From: Shewanella marina JCM 15074
GTDB lineage: Bacteria > Pseudomonadota > Gammaproteobacteria > Enterobacterales > Shewanellaceae
Assembly (NCBI RefSeq): GCF_000614975.1
Contig: NZ_BALM01000005.1
Coordinates: 124,001 to 188,000 of the forward strand
Length of the DNA: 64,000 nt
Reading direction: 5' to 3'
Shown: positions 1 through 11,396 of the stretch, in pieces
Layout: each line of letters begins with the position of its first letter
Position numbering within the stretch: the first letter of the stretch is position 1
Made by a program: the position numbers and the translations under genes
The notes under the pieces: generated by a model
The model's input: only the letters and a program-made list of their open reading frames with translations
What the model was told of the DNA's origin: nothing
The model's database searches: none

Positions 1-1616
<1,616 letters not shown>

Positions 1617-1779
1617 TCAAACATCCTTTTAAAACACTTGATTAAAACTAGCATACCTGCGAGTTAATTTAACCTCAAGCCTACAACTATAACAATTTAT
1701 ATACGGTTACATTTATTTTTAACTATCTCACTGATTTTAAGTTAGAATTGTCTTATAAGATCATATCTAAGGAATACAA

Positions 1780-3624
1780 ATGTCTGATAAACCGTCATTT
1801 TTGAGGCGTTGTCTAAGCTTTATTTGGAACTCGATTAACTTTATTAGAAAAGCTTTTTTGAATTTAATCTTCTTTGGTATTTTAATCGCTATTGTTGTCT
1901 CCGTTACCAGTGAAGAAGAGATCTCTATTAATAAAGGCTCTGCATTAGTACTTAATCTACAAGGCAAAATTGTCGATCAAAAACGTCCAATTGATCCTTA
2001 TTCTGCCGCATTATCACAAGGTAAAAGTGACCCTGCTAGTAATGAAATTCTGTTATCAGACTTAATTTATAGCATCGACAATGCTGCCCAAGATGATCGT
2101 ATTGGCGGAATTGTATTACAGCTTGGCGAACTGTCTAAGGTCGGTCTCGCCAATCTTGATAGTGTTGGTCGTGCACTAACGGCTTTTAAAACAAGTGGTA
2201 AACCTATTATTGCGGTAGGTAATTTCTACTCACAAACACAATACTATTTAGCCAGTTTTGCCAATGAGATCTATTTGAACCCGCAAGGCGTAGTCGCGCT
2301 TGAAGGTTTAAGCAGTTACCGACAGTTCTACAAATCAGCATTAGATAAATTAAAAATTCAAACTCATATTTTCAGAGTCGGTACCTACAAATCTGCGATT
2401 GAACCATTTATCCGTAATGATATGTCTGCTGCGGCTAAAGAAGCTAACATCACTCTACTCGATAATTTATGGCAAAATTATGCGGCCACAATTGCTAAAA
2501 ATCGTGGTCTAGACGCCGCAAACCTTATACCAAATGAACAGCAGATGCTGGCTTATTTAAAGCAAGCTAACGGCAATACTGCACAAATGGCGCTTAACCT
2601 AAAACTTGTTGATAAATTGGCAAATAAAATTGAAATCAACAATGCCCTACGTCAACAGTTCGGCAAAGCTGACGGTGATGAAATCTATAATCACGTAAGT
2701 TATGACAATTATAACCACCTTGTTAAGCCTATTCCGTCAATGCTGCCAGAAGATAGTGTTGCCGTTATTGTTGCTCAAGGCACAATTCAAGGCGGTAAAA
2801 AACCTGCCGGTGAAATTGGTGGTGAGTCTACCTCAAAATTACTTGCAGAAGCACGACATGACGAACATGTTAAGGCCGTAGTACTTCGTGTTAATAGCCC
2901 CGGTGGTAGTGCTTTTGCCTCAGAGCAAATTAGACAACAAGTGTTAGCATTAAAAGCGGCAGGTAAACCTGTTGTCATTAGCATGGGTAACCTTGCAGCT
3001 TCCGGTGGCTATTGGATTTCAGCTGATGCCAGTTATATTTACGCTATGCCGTCAACGATTACCGGTTCAATTGGTATCTTCGGTATGTTTGCAACTATTG
3101 ACGAATCACTTGCTGAACTCGGTATTCATACTGATGGTGTTGCTACCTCTCCATGGGCTGGCTTGTCAATTACTCGAGCTTTAGATCCTGCTATTGGTCA
3201 AGTCATCCAAACCAGTGTTGATAGTGGTTATCAAGAGTTCCTAAAAATTGTTGCCGAGGGCCGCAATATGACCACAGCACAAGTTGATAAAATTGCTCAA
3301 GGTCGTGTTTGGACGGGTAACCAAGCTCTTGCTAATGGTTTAGTTGATGCTTTAGGTGATGAACAGCAAGCAATTAGTAAAGCTGCTGAATTAGCTAAAC
3401 TCGATAAATACGATATCAAACTGATTGAGCAACCATTATCAACAGAAGAGATATTTATTCAGGAACTATTTGGTACTGCGCAAGCTTATCTACCGCAAGC
3501 AAGTACCACCAACCCAGTCATTAGTGGCATGCTGCAGCAAATTAATAGTGCAATAAGTCAGATTAACCAATTCGATGACCCGCAAGGCAGGTATTTGTAT
3601 TGTGACTTATGTCAATATCAATAG
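1780..3624 (+). CDS. sppA: signal peptide peptidase SppA (protease IV), 614 aa
   Basis: This inner-membrane serine protease digests signal peptides released after Sec export. The length is that of the long, duplicated SppA of enterobacteria. A single membrane segment lies at about residues 20-45. The Ser-Lys dyad is visible: Lys204 in VGTYKSAIEPF of the N-terminal half and Ser408 in NLAASGGYW of the C-terminal half. The C-terminus (DPQGRYLYC) resembles the E. coli end. The start at 1780 is preceded by an AAGGA at about 1769. It is divergent from fadH and followed by its own terminator before ansA, the same neighbour as in E. coli. Confidence 0.95.
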   Translation: MSDKPSFLRRCLSFIWNSINFIRKAFLNLIFFGILIAIVVSVTSEEEISINKGSALVLNLQGKIVDQKRPIDPYSAALSQGKSDPASNEILLSDLIYSIDNAAQDDRIGGIVLQLGELSKVGLANLDSVGRALTAFKTSGKPIIAVGNFYSQTQYYLASFANEIYLNPQGVVALEGLSSYRQFYKSALDKLKIQTHIFRVGTYKSAIEPFIRNDMSAAAKEANITLLDNLWQNYAATIAKNRGLDAANLIPNEQQMLAYLKQANGNTAQMALNLKLVDKLANKIEINNALRQQFGKADGDEIYNHVSYDNYNHLVKPIPSMLPEDSVAVIVAQGTIQGGKKPAGEIGGESTSKLLAEARHDEHVKAVVLRVNSPGGSAFASEQIRQQVLALKAAGKPVVISMGNLAASGGYWISADASYIYAMPSTITGSIGIFGMFATIDESLAELGIHTDGVATSPWAGLSITRALDPAIGQVIQTSVDSGYQEFLKIVAEGRNMTTAQVDKIAQGRVWTGNQALANGLVDALGDEQQAISKAAELAKLDKYDIKLIEQPLSTEEIFIQELFGTAQAYLPQASTTNPVISGMLQQINSAISQINQFDDPQGRYLYCDLCQYQ

Positions 3625-3635
3625 AGTTTAATTAA

Positions 3636-3664
3636 AAATAGCCCGGTTTATCCGGGCTTTTTAT
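3636..3664 (+). terminator. intrinsic terminator after sppA
   Basis: A GCCCGG stem (3641-3646) pairs with CCGGGC (3652-3657) across a short loop. A T-rich tail follows, 12 bases after the sppA stop. Confidence 0.85.
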
Positions 3665-3724
3665 TGGGTTTCTGCTCAAGCTTCCGTATAATTTACTGAT
3701 AAATTTGCAAATAGCCCCAATTCC

Positions 3725-4741
3725 ATGACTAAACGTTGCATATATGTCGCATATACTGGTGGTACCATCGGTATGCAAAAAACTGAAACTGGCTGCTTTG
3801 CCCCTGTTGCTGGTTTTCTAACAACCTGCGTGCAATCAATGCCTGAGTTTTATCACGAAGAGATGCCTGACTTTGTGATCCATGAGTATGATCCACTCAT
3901 CGACTCATCTAATATGGCGCCAACCGATTGGCAAATGATTGCTGACGATATTCGTGATAATTACGATAAATATGATGGTTTCGTCATCTTGCATGGTACT
4001 GATACCATGGCCTTTACTGCCTCAGCCCTCTCTTTTATGTTACAAGGGTTATCAAAACCAGTCATTATTACAGGTTCTCAAATTCCTTTAGCACAATTGC
4101 GTTCTGATGGACAAACCAACTTACTCAATGCGCTGTATATTGCGGCGAACTATCCCATCGCAGAGGTCGGTTTATTCTTCAATAACAAGCTATTTAGGGG
4201 CAATCGTACCACTAAAGCACACGCCGATGGTTTTGATGCATTTGCATCACCTAACTGCCCTATGCTGTTGGAAGCTGGTATTAGTATCCATCTTCATGAA
4301 GGTAAAATCAGCCACCATCTAACTTCCCATTTAGACGTTGCCCGCATGAGTCCACAGCCTATTGGTGTGATTACACTCTACCCTGGTATCTCTACTGATA
4401 TTTTTAATAACATCTTACAACAACCCGTTAAAGCGTTGATTATTCTTACTTACGGTGTGGGAAATGCACCACAAGTACCAGAGTTATTAGAAATATTACG
4501 TGCTGCCGACGAGCGCGGTATTGTGGTAGTAAACCTAACCCAGTGTATGCAAGGCACAGTTAATATGGGCGGTTATGCCACCGGAAGCTCGCTGGCGCGT
4601 GTTGGTGTGATCAGTGGTGGTGATATGACAATTGAAGCGGCATTAGCTAAATTGCATTACCTACTATCTAAAGATCTTACTGCTGCACAAATTAAGTTAT
4701 TAATGACCCAAAACTTAGTCGGTGAATTAACCCACGCGTAA
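3725..4741 (+). CDS. ansA: L-asparaginase I, cytoplasmic
   Basis: It hydrolyses L-asparagine to aspartate and ammonia. The 338-residue length equals that of E. coli AnsA, and there is no signal peptide, which fits the type I cytoplasmic enzyme. Both signature motifs are present: YTGGTIGM with catalytic Thr14, and HGTDTMAFTASAL with Thr92-Asp93. Lys164 in NRTTKAHADG is the probable third catalytic residue. The sppA-ansA order is shared with enterobacteria. A strong terminator follows, so ansA is probably transcribed alone. Confidence 0.95.
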   Translation: MTKRCIYVAYTGGTIGMQKTETGCFAPVAGFLTTCVQSMPEFYHEEMPDFVIHEYDPLIDSSNMAPTDWQMIADDIRDNYDKYDGFVILHGTDTMAFTASALSFMLQGLSKPVIITGSQIPLAQLRSDGQTNLLNALYIAANYPIAEVGLFFNNKLFRGNRTTKAHADGFDAFASPNCPMLLEAGISIHLHEGKISHHLTSHLDVARMSPQPIGVITLYPGISTDIFNNILQQPVKALIILTYGVGNAPQVPELLEILRAADERGIVVVNLTQCMQGTVNMGGYATGSSLARVGVISGGDMTIEAALAKLHYLLSKDLTAAQIKLLMTQNLVGELTHA

Positions 4742-4762
4742 TATAAGTTTACTAGATTGCAT

Positions 4763-4790
4763 AAAATGGAGCCGATTGGCTCCATTTTTG
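4763..4790 (+). terminator. intrinsic terminator after ansA
   Basis: An 11-bp perfect stem (AAAATGGAGCC, 4763-4773, with GGCTCCATTTT, 4778-4788) encloses a GATT loop and ends in a T-run. Confidence 0.85.
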
Positions 4791-4986
4791 TTTACTCATG
4801 ATCATGGAAATATGCGCCAGTTTATTAACGTTTTATAATGATGAAGTGATATGAAACACGAATTCATAAAGCTATAAACATTCTGCAACTATCAAAATAG
4901 CTCCTTTATACAAATTAAACAAAGCATTGAATTTGTCTATTTTTTCTGCGAAGTTACATTAAAATTTAAGTAATGGAGCATTATGG

Positions 4987-5613
4987 ATGAACAAAAACAA
5001 AATATTATTGCTATTTGCCCACCCATCACCTCACCGTTCAGAAGTTAATCTACCGTTATTTAACTATGCTAAATCGCTAGATTATGTCACGGCTGTTGAT
5101 TTGTACGCTGAATACCCAACCTACAATATAGATATAGATAAAGAACAATCGCGCCTTAATCAACATGATGTGATTATTTTTCAATTCCCATTTTATTGGT
5201 ATTCCAGCCCTTCCATTCTAAAGGAATGGCAAGATTTAGTTCTTGAATATGGCTATGCCTATGGCAGTAAAGGTACAGCACTTCATGGGAAAAAATTTAT
5301 TTGTGCTATCAGCGCTGGTGGTAAAGAACAGGCATATCATGCAGATGGCTTTAACCATTTTACCGTGAGAGAGTTACTGCAACCATTCGAACAAACAGCT
5401 AACTTGACGGGAATGCACTATTTGCCTCCTTTTGCACTATTTAGTAGCCGTTCAGCATCACTAACCAACAAGCTTGGTTCCCATCTTGAGCAATGGCAGC
5501 AGTTATTGGAGCTGTTAAATACAGGCAATTTAAATATCACCTCAGTAAATAATTTAATCACCATCAATCAACACTTATCGACAACCATTAATAGCTCAAG
5601 TGTAGAGGAATAA
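4987..5613 (+). CDS. kefG: Kef ancillary protein (KefF/KefG-like flavodoxin-fold quinone reductase)
   Basis: Members of this family bind FMN, reduce quinones and are needed for full activity of the glutathione-gated KefB or KefC potassium efflux channel. The N-terminus (LLLFAHPSPHRSEVN) is the flavodoxin-like nucleotide loop. It is followed by the family core QFPFYWYSSPSILKEW and the AISAGGKEQAY loop. At 208 residues it is slightly longer than E. coli KefG (about 184). The start at 4987 is supported by GGAG at 4974-4977; an overlapping ATG at 4983 is out of frame. Two bases separate it from the antiporter gene downstream, so the two form one transcription unit. KefF and KefG cannot be told apart here with certainty. 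Confidence 0.85.
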   Translation: MNKNKILLLFAHPSPHRSEVNLPLFNYAKSLDYVTAVDLYAEYPTYNIDIDKEQSRLNQHDVIIFQFPFYWYSSPSILKEWQDLVLEYGYAYGSKGTALHGKKFICAISAGGKEQAYHADGFNHFTVRELLQPFEQTANLTGMHYLPPFALFSSRSASLTNKLGSHLEQWQQLLELLNTGNLNITSVNNLITINQHLSTTINSSSVEE

Positions 5614-5615
5614 TT

Positions 5616-7529
5616 ATGACGGTTTATTTTATTCAAGCCTTTATCTATCTTATTGCAGCTGTTATTGCCGTACCGTTAGCAAAGCGATTAGGGCTAGGTT
5701 CAGTGCTGGGCTATTTAATTGCTGGGGTGGTTATTGGTCCAATCACAGGGATAGTAGGACACGAGACTTTGACCATTCAGCATTTTGCTGAATTTGGCGT
5801 GGTGATGATGCTATTTCTAGTGGGTTTAGAACTACAGCCACAAATGCTATGGAATATGCGTAACCGTTTAATCGGTCTCGGCGGATTACAAGTTGTTGTA
5901 ACATCGTTATTAATAGGTGCTGTGGCGTTACTATTTAACCAGCCGTTGACGGTTGCCTTTGCTATCGGTTTGACCTTTTCGCTGTCATCTACCGCGATTG
6001 TATTACAGACATTTAATGAAAAAGGGCTAACTAAAACGGAAGGTGGCCAAAATGCATTTTCAGTATTACTGATGCAAGATATTGCTGTGATACCTATGCT
6101 GGCCTTTATACCTATGCTCGCATTACCCGAGTTAGTTACGGCGGCTGAAAGCGCACAAGCTGCGGCCGAGCATCACGAACAATTAAGCTTAGTTGCAGGT
6201 TTACCAACATGGGCATATGCATTAGCAATTATTGCCAGTATTGCAACTGTTGTTGTTGGTGGACATTACCTTAGCAGACCCCTATTTCGCTACGTTGCAA
6301 ACTCTGGCTTACGTGAAATATTTGTCGCCACGGCCCTGCTGATTGTCATTGGTATTGCAGCGTTAATGAGCTTAGTTGGTCTATCTCCAGCCTTAGGTAC
6401 ATTCCTTGCTGGCGTTGTATTGGCAAACAGTGAGTTTAGACATGAATTAGAGTCTAATATCGAACCTTTTAAAGGATTGTTATTAGGACTCTTTTTTATC
6501 ACGGTAGGCGCTGGTATCAATTTTACTATTCTTACCGATAATTTTGGACTGATTATCGCTTTAACGCTTGGGGTCATGCTGATAAAAGCACTGGTGCTTT
6601 GGGGACTAGCCATTATTTTTAAAATTAAAAATAGTGATCGTTGGTTATTTGCATTAAGTCTTGCTCAAGCTGGCGAATTCGGCTTTGTATTATTAAGCTT
6701 TACTGTACAAAATCACGTTATTCCAGTTGGTGTTGCCAATACGCTGCAACTGGTTGTAGCACTGTCAATGTTCTTAACCCCTGCATTATTTATTATATTC
6801 GATAAAGTGATTCTACCGCGCTATCAAGATGCCAATAATGACCAACCATTTGATGAAATTGATGACACTGGGAAAGTGATTATTGCTGGTGTTGGACGCT
6901 TTGGTCAGATTGTTAATCGCTTATTAGTGGCTAATGGTGTAAGCACAGTAGTAATGGATTTAAACGCGACTCAAATCGATAATTTAAGAAAGGTTAATAT
7001 CAAAACTTATTTTGGTGATGCGACCCGTCCTGAGTTGTTACATACCGCTGGCATAGAGGAAGCCGCAATACTAGTTGTGGCAATTGATGATCGCGAAAAT
7101 GCCAAGGCAATTGTTCATTATGTCAAGCAGACTTACCCTCATGTAAAGGTGTTAGCTAGAGCATTTGATAAAGGCCATAACTATGAACTAAAACATGCTG
7201 GTGCTGATTTTATTGTCAATGAAACCTATCACTCAGCGTTAAAACTAGGCGCAAAAACGTTAACGTCATTAGGCTTTCATCCATTCTTGGTTGAGCAAAA
7301 GAAAAATATGTTTTTCCAAACGGAAGAACAAGCGTCAGAGAGCCTATATAAACAATGGAAATTTGGTAGCGAAGGTAAACAATATGACCATGATTACCGC
7401 AAACTATTTATTCAAATGGAAGAAGCAATAAAAGTGGCCATGCAAACTGATCGTATGGATAACCATAATAGTGAGGAACGTGGTTGGACACCACCACCTA
7501 AAGGTTATGAAGCTAATTTTGATGATTAA
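5616..7529 (+). CDS. kefB: glutathione-regulated potassium-efflux antiporter, KefB/KefC type (CPA2)
   Basis: This is an inner-membrane K+/H+ antiporter that protects against electrophiles by acidifying the cytoplasm when glutathione adducts form. Residues 1 to about 390 form the multi-helix CPA2 exchanger, with the Kef-type regulatory loop HELESNIEPFKGLLLGLFF. A TrkA-N (KTN) Rossmann domain begins at about residue 418 with the NAD/glutathione-binding GVGRFGQ motif. At 637 residues it is near the size of E. coli KefB/KefC (about 600-620). It directly follows its ancillary subunit. The choice between kefB and kefC is by analogy only. Confidence 0.88.
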   Translation: MTVYFIQAFIYLIAAVIAVPLAKRLGLGSVLGYLIAGVVIGPITGIVGHETLTIQHFAEFGVVMMLFLVGLELQPQMLWNMRNRLIGLGGLQVVVTSLLIGAVALLFNQPLTVAFAIGLTFSLSSTAIVLQTFNEKGLTKTEGGQNAFSVLLMQDIAVIPMLAFIPMLALPELVTAAESAQAAAEHHEQLSLVAGLPTWAYALAIIASIATVVVGGHYLSRPLFRYVANSGLREIFVATALLIVIGIAALMSLVGLSPALGTFLAGVVLANSEFRHELESNIEPFKGLLLGLFFITVGAGINFTILTDNFGLIIALTLGVMLIKALVLWGLAIIFKIKNSDRWLFALSLAQAGEFGFVLLSFTVQNHVIPVGVANTLQLVVALSMFLTPALFIIFDKVILPRYQDANNDQPFDEIDDTGKVIIAGVGRFGQIVNRLLVANGVSTVVMDLNATQIDNLRKVNIKTYFGDATRPELLHTAGIEEAAILVVAIDDRENAKAIVHYVKQTYPHVKVLARAFDKGHNYELKHAGADFIVNETYHSALKLGAKTLTSLGFHPFLVEQKKNMFFQTEEQASESLYKQWKFGSEGKQYDHDYRKLFIQMEEAIKVAMQTDRMDNHNSEERGWTPPPKGYEANFDD

Positions 7530-7577
7530 GCTGGGTTACTCTTTATTCGCAAAACAGTTAATGCGGATTTAAAACAT

Positions 7578-7608
7578 AAAAAGCCAATCAGTTGATTGGC
7601 TTTTTATT
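7578..7608 (+). terminator. bidirectional intrinsic terminator between kefB and yeaC
   Basis: A stem of AAAAAGCCAATCA with TGATTGGCTTTTT is flanked by A's and T's, so it can serve both convergent genes. Confidence 0.85.
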
Positions 7609-7623
7609 TGAAAGTATTCGTGG

Positions 7624-7905
7624 TTATAACTGTTCGTTCTTGAATTCGGCGATACTCTCACCTTTAAACTGTTTTTTTAATTCAGCTTTACTCAGTTCGT
7701 TGAGTTTACCGCCTGCAGCAATGGTAAAATGCTCATGATTATCGAGCTTTCGTGCTTGATATAGCATTACTAATTGTAAGCAGTTATCGCGCTGTTCCTG
7801 TGAAAGTACTGCGCCATCTTGCCATTTACCTAGCTCAACAGCACTAACCAGTCGCTCATAAGCCTCATATGGCATATCATCAACGAGTTTTTCAACCTCG
7901 GTCAT
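7624..7905 (-). CDS. yeaC: YeaC-like DUF1315 protein, 93 aa
   Basis: This is a small soluble protein of unknown function. The central block RLVSAVELGKWQDG, followed by LSQEQRDNCLQLVMLYQAR, closely follows E. coli YeaC, and the length is similar (about 90). Its start overlaps the stop of the upstream zinc-ribbon gene by 4 bases, so the two are translationally coupled. In E. coli yeaC also lies in the ansA neighbourhood. No catalytic residues are evident. Confidence 0.85.
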   Translation of the reverse strand: MTEVEKLVDDMPYEAYERLVSAVELGKWQDGAVLSQEQRDNCLQLVMLYQARKLDNHEHFTIAAGGKLNELSKAELKKQFKGESIAEFKNEQL

Positions 7906-8219
7906 TCACTCTTCCTTTTGTGTAAAATAATCCTAACTCTGGTATACAGATAACCGACAAATCCAACAACAAAGCAGATTGCGCCAATAATAGCACGCAT
8001 TCCGGTAGCAACTTCGCCACCCCAAAACCAGATAACCACACCCGCAATAAACAATGTTAACGCCAAAAAGCTTTGATTCATTAATTTAGTTGATTGCTGG
8101 ATATGGTTTATAACCCGCATAGAATCGGTATTACCGCTTAAATCAGCATGACAATATTGACACGACTTCGCTAAACTCGAGATACGCTTATCGCATTGTG
8201 GACACTGAACTAAAGCCAT
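7902..8219 (-). CDS. small zinc-ribbon membrane protein
   Basis: The 105-residue product starts with a zinc ribbon, CPQC at residues 6-9 and CQYC near residues 20-23. Two hydrophobic segments follow at about residues 50-68 and 75-92, then a basic tail (KRKSE). The family is not recognised beyond zinc-ribbon domain-containing protein. It sits between the M14 peptidase gene (11 bases upstream) and yeaC (4-base overlap), so the three probably form one operon. The function is unknown. Confidence 0.8.
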   Translation of the reverse strand: MALVQCPQCDKRISSLAKSCQYCHADLSGNTDSMRVINHIQQSTKLMNQSFLALTLFIAGVVIWFWGGEVATGMRAIIGAICFVVGFVGYLYTRVRIILHKRKSE

Positions 8220-8230
8220 AAGAATTCCTA

Positions 8231-9358
8231 TTAACGTAACTTATCAACAACCGCTAGCATTGCCGTTAATGATGCTTCGCCCAAATAGATTGAACGCTCT
8301 GGTGACCAACCTACAATCGGATCAGGCTGATTAGCATTATCTTTGAATGGCATCTCTAACGTATTTGATAAACAATTAAAGGTTTGCGCAACCCAATTAG
8401 ACGCAATCGTTAAATTCGCTTGGCCTGGTTCATCTTTTTCATAACCATGTTCAGCCTGAAAATCAGCACTAACCAGTTTTAATGCGTCAACAAAGTCATG
8501 TTGTAATTGAGTCAAACGCTCATCAAAGCATTCAACACCTTCACAGCCCGCTAAGAATACGTATGGTAAACCTTCATCACCATGAACATCAAAATAGAGG
8601 TCTACACCCGTTTGCTTCATTTTCTCAACCACGTAATAAACTTCAGGGCTTTGAGTCAAGCTTGGTGTTAGCCATTCACGGTTAAGGTTTACACCAGCAG
8701 CGTTGGTACGCAAATGACCTCGCGCACTGCCATCTGGATTCATGTTTGGTACCACGTAGAAATTGGCTTTATCTAATAAGGCTTTTGAATTGGCATTATC
8801 ACCATCAAGCAAGGCATACAGCAAACCTTCAACTAACCATTCGGCCATGGTCTCACCTGGGTGTTGGCGAGCCGTAATCCAAATCGTTTTCTTGTCGGCG
8901 TCACCATCACCAATTTTTAATAAGCTCATATCACGCCCATCAAGTGTTAAACCAAGATGTTCTAATTCAACATCAGGATGCACTTGCATGGCGCTAATCA
9001 AATCTAAATGGCGCTCATAGCTATATGGTGCAAAGTAAGCAATTTGAATCTCTTGGCATTCAAGCTCAAGTGACATGGTCAATTTGCCATCTTTGTATTC
9101 AGTTGGAATTCGGAACCAATGTTGGCGATCATAACTCGCAACGGCTTGATAATCCTCCCAGCCTTTTGGGTATGAAGTCTCACCAGCATTGTTAATGTGC
9201 ATGGTATATTGCATACCAATATTGCCAGTTAAGCGGAAGTTGAACCACTGTAGAAATTGGCTGTCGTTATCAGCACGAATTGCAAGTTGGATATTGTCTT
9301 TATCGTCAATATTAAGCACATCAATATTGCCGCCATCAAAATTTGAACTAATACGCAT
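8231..9358 (-). CDS. M14 family zinc carboxypeptidase, cytosolic (CCP-like)
   Basis: It is probably a zinc carboxypeptidase of the M14 subfamily that includes eukaryotic cytosolic carboxypeptidases. Zinc ligands His166 and Glu169 lie in ARQHPGETMAEW and His259 in DVHGDE. The substrate-binding motifs NMNPDG and NLNREW are present, and the likely catalytic Glu is in NTLEMPF. An N-terminal beta domain of about 120 residues precedes the catalytic domain, as in CCPs. There is no signal peptide. The frame can open at 9388, but the ATG at 9358 (MRISSNFDGG) is chosen because an AGGGA lies 11 bases upstream; this gives 375 residues. The natural substrate is not evident. Confidence 0.88.
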   Translation of the reverse strand: MRISSNFDGGNIDVLNIDDKDNIQLAIRADNDSQFLQWFNFRLTGNIGMQYTMHINNAGETSYPKGWEDYQAVASYDRQHWFRIPTEYKDGKLTMSLELECQEIQIAYFAPYSYERHLDLISAMQVHPDVELEHLGLTLDGRDMSLLKIGDGDADKKTIWITARQHPGETMAEWLVEGLLYALLDGDNANSKALLDKANFYVVPNMNPDGSARGHLRTNAAGVNLNREWLTPSLTQSPEVYYVVEKMKQTGVDLYFDVHGDEGLPYVFLAGCEGVECFDERLTQLQHDFVDALKLVSADFQAEHGYEKDEPGQANLTIASNWVAQTFNCLSNTLEMPFKDNANQPDPIVGWSPERSIYLGEASLTAMLAVVDKLR

Positions 9359-9417
9359 TATTAAACATGTCCCTAAAAAATGGTTCATAAGGTAGCTTCT
9401 TCAAACAACCATAAACC

Positions 9418-9471
9418 TGTCACCTATCGCTGTAAACCTTATCCATAAAGATTACTGTGCTATAGGTGACA
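9418..9471. repeat. 10-bp inverted repeat between the DUF885 and M14 genes
   Basis: TGTCACCTAT (9418-9427) is repeated inverted as ATAGGTGACA (9462-9471) with a 34-base spacer. It lies between the stop of the DUF885 gene and the start of the M14 gene. It could be an attenuator or a weak terminator. No T-run follows. Confidence 0.4.
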
Positions 9472-9491
9472 ATTTAAACTATTGTACTGAT

Positions 9492-11261
9492 TTATTTAGC
9501 TAACATCATCTCACGAATATACTTTACAGGTGCACTACCATAGCTCAAAAATTCTTCATGGAAAGCTTTGAGGTTAAACTTATCACCACGCGCTTGTTTC
9601 ACTTCTTCACGTAGGTCATAAATTTCACGGTAACCGGCATAATAACTGGTTAACTGCACTTGGCTTAATGTCGCGCGCTTCCACTTTCCCTCAGCCTCTG
9701 CTTGTTGCTGGAAAGCTTCTTCTGTCAGTAACTTTATCGCTGCATCTTTGTCCATGCCTTTGACTTGCACACTGTAATCTAAAATCGTATTGCAAATAAC
9801 GCGTAAGTTCCACTTGTAGTACATCAGCCACATTTCAGGTTCGAAGTTACCGTAACCCTCTTCAAGCATCATACGCTCGGTATATACCGCCCAGCCTTCA
9901 ACCATTGCACCATTACCAAATAGACTCTTAACAATGCTTGGTGATTCATTTGAATAGACAAGTTGCGTGTAATGCCCCGGAATCGCCTCATGGATATTTA
10001 AAATTTGTAATATCCAGTGATTATATTCACGTAAATAACTCTCAGCACCTTCTGCTGACATATCATCTAAAGGTGTGACGTTGTAGTAAGTGTTAGCGGC
10101 TTTATCATACGGACCAGGTGCGCTAATTGAAGCACCAGCAAAACCACGCATATATTCAGGCGTTTCACGCACCACTAATGGCTTGTCTGGATCTAATGTA
10201 ATAAGATCTTTTTGCTTTACAAATTCAACTAGTTCTGGGATTTGTGCATTAATTTCAGTGACAAATTTCTCACGTTCAACATGGTTAGCTGATAATTTAT
10301 CAATTAACTGACGTGTAGCCTGTTTGCTATCTTTAGGCATGGCAGTAGTAAAGTACTTAGGCCATAACTGCTGAGTTAACTTTTCCATTTCAGCTTGGAT
10401 TAATGTCTTATCAGCAACCGCTTTTTCATATAGTTGTTTAGCCGTCATTCCCGATTGGATATCAAGAGCGAATTTCTTTTCGTACTGCGCTTCACCAATT
10501 CTAAAATCACGAGGCCCAGAGCCTTTAATACTATTCTCTACTAACTTTAACCAACCAATGTGAATACGTACTGCTAATTTAGCCGCTTTATAACGCTGCT
10601 GGAATAGCTTCTTTTCTTCATCAGTTAAATTTGAAGCCATCGCTTTCTCAAGTAACTCTTTTGAAAAAACGCTATTAGCCCCTTCGTTTTGTTGAATCGC
10701 TAGTAAGGTATGCTCTAAGGTTGGATTAACTACATTTAGACGAGATGCGGTGTAGTATGCAGGAACATCTTTCATTCGTTCTAATACAACACGTAAACGG
10801 TCATCTAGCGGCGCATAAGTGCCATTAATGATTTGAGCAAAACCGCCTGCCACATTGTAATTAGCAGGGTTCCATTGCCACGATTTAAATTCATTCAGCT
10901 CCCAATCCATCTTTTCGACGATATTGTGCATTAATTTGAAATCGATTTTTTGTGAAGCCGTTAATGTTGTTGTATCAAACATCAACAAACGCTCACGCAT
11001 GGCTTCAATAAATTTGCCTTGAAGTGCGCGATGCTCTTCATTAGGGATAACAAGCTTAGTATCATATTTATGATAGCCCTCGTATAGTGCCCATGTAGGC
11101 TCTACATACCATAAGCTTTCAATAAATTTATCAGTAAGTTGCACAAATGGTGACTTTTGCTCAGCTTCAATTTGAGCTTGCTGTGCGTCAGAAGTAAATT
11201 GGCATCCAGAAATTGAAGCCATTGCCAGTGCAATGGCTAATGATAGGGCTGCTTTTTTCAT
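9492..11261 (-). CDS. DUF885 family lipoprotein, probable metallopeptidase
   Basis: The product has a lipoprotein signal peptide ending at Cys20 (ASISGC), so it should be membrane-anchored and periplasmic or outer-membrane facing. The body of 589 residues belongs to the DUF885 family. It contains HEAIPGH at residues 424-430, the HExxxGH-type zinc motif of this family, followed by the conserved EGWAVYTE. DUF885 proteins are predicted peptidases; the substrate is not known. It is probably transcribed alone. Confidence 0.9.
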   Translation of the reverse strand: MKKAALSLAIALAMASISGCQFTSDAQQAQIEAEQKSPFVQLTDKFIESLWYVEPTWALYEGYHKYDTKLVIPNEEHRALQGKFIEAMRERLLMFDTTTLTASQKIDFKLMHNIVEKMDWELNEFKSWQWNPANYNVAGGFAQIINGTYAPLDDRLRVVLERMKDVPAYYTASRLNVVNPTLEHTLLAIQQNEGANSVFSKELLEKAMASNLTDEEKKLFQQRYKAAKLAVRIHIGWLKLVENSIKGSGPRDFRIGEAQYEKKFALDIQSGMTAKQLYEKAVADKTLIQAEMEKLTQQLWPKYFTTAMPKDSKQATRQLIDKLSANHVEREKFVTEINAQIPELVEFVKQKDLITLDPDKPLVVRETPEYMRGFAGASISAPGPYDKAANTYYNVTPLDDMSAEGAESYLREYNHWILQILNIHEAIPGHYTQLVYSNESPSIVKSLFGNGAMVEGWAVYTERMMLEEGYGNFEPEMWLMYYKWNLRVICNTILDYSVQVKGMDKDAAIKLLTEEAFQQQAEAEGKWKRATLSQVQLTSYYAGYREIYDLREEVKQARGDKFNLKAFHEEFLSYGSAPVKYIREMMLAK

Positions 11262-11396
11262 TGTTGTTTGATCCTAAGCATTTTGAAATTGCATTAGTAA
11301 ATCATGTTACCAACAAAAAATCAGCATCGAGTTCCTTTTTTTAGCATGATTAACACTAGGTTGTGATGTTAACCAAAGCTTTTACAAAATTGGGGC

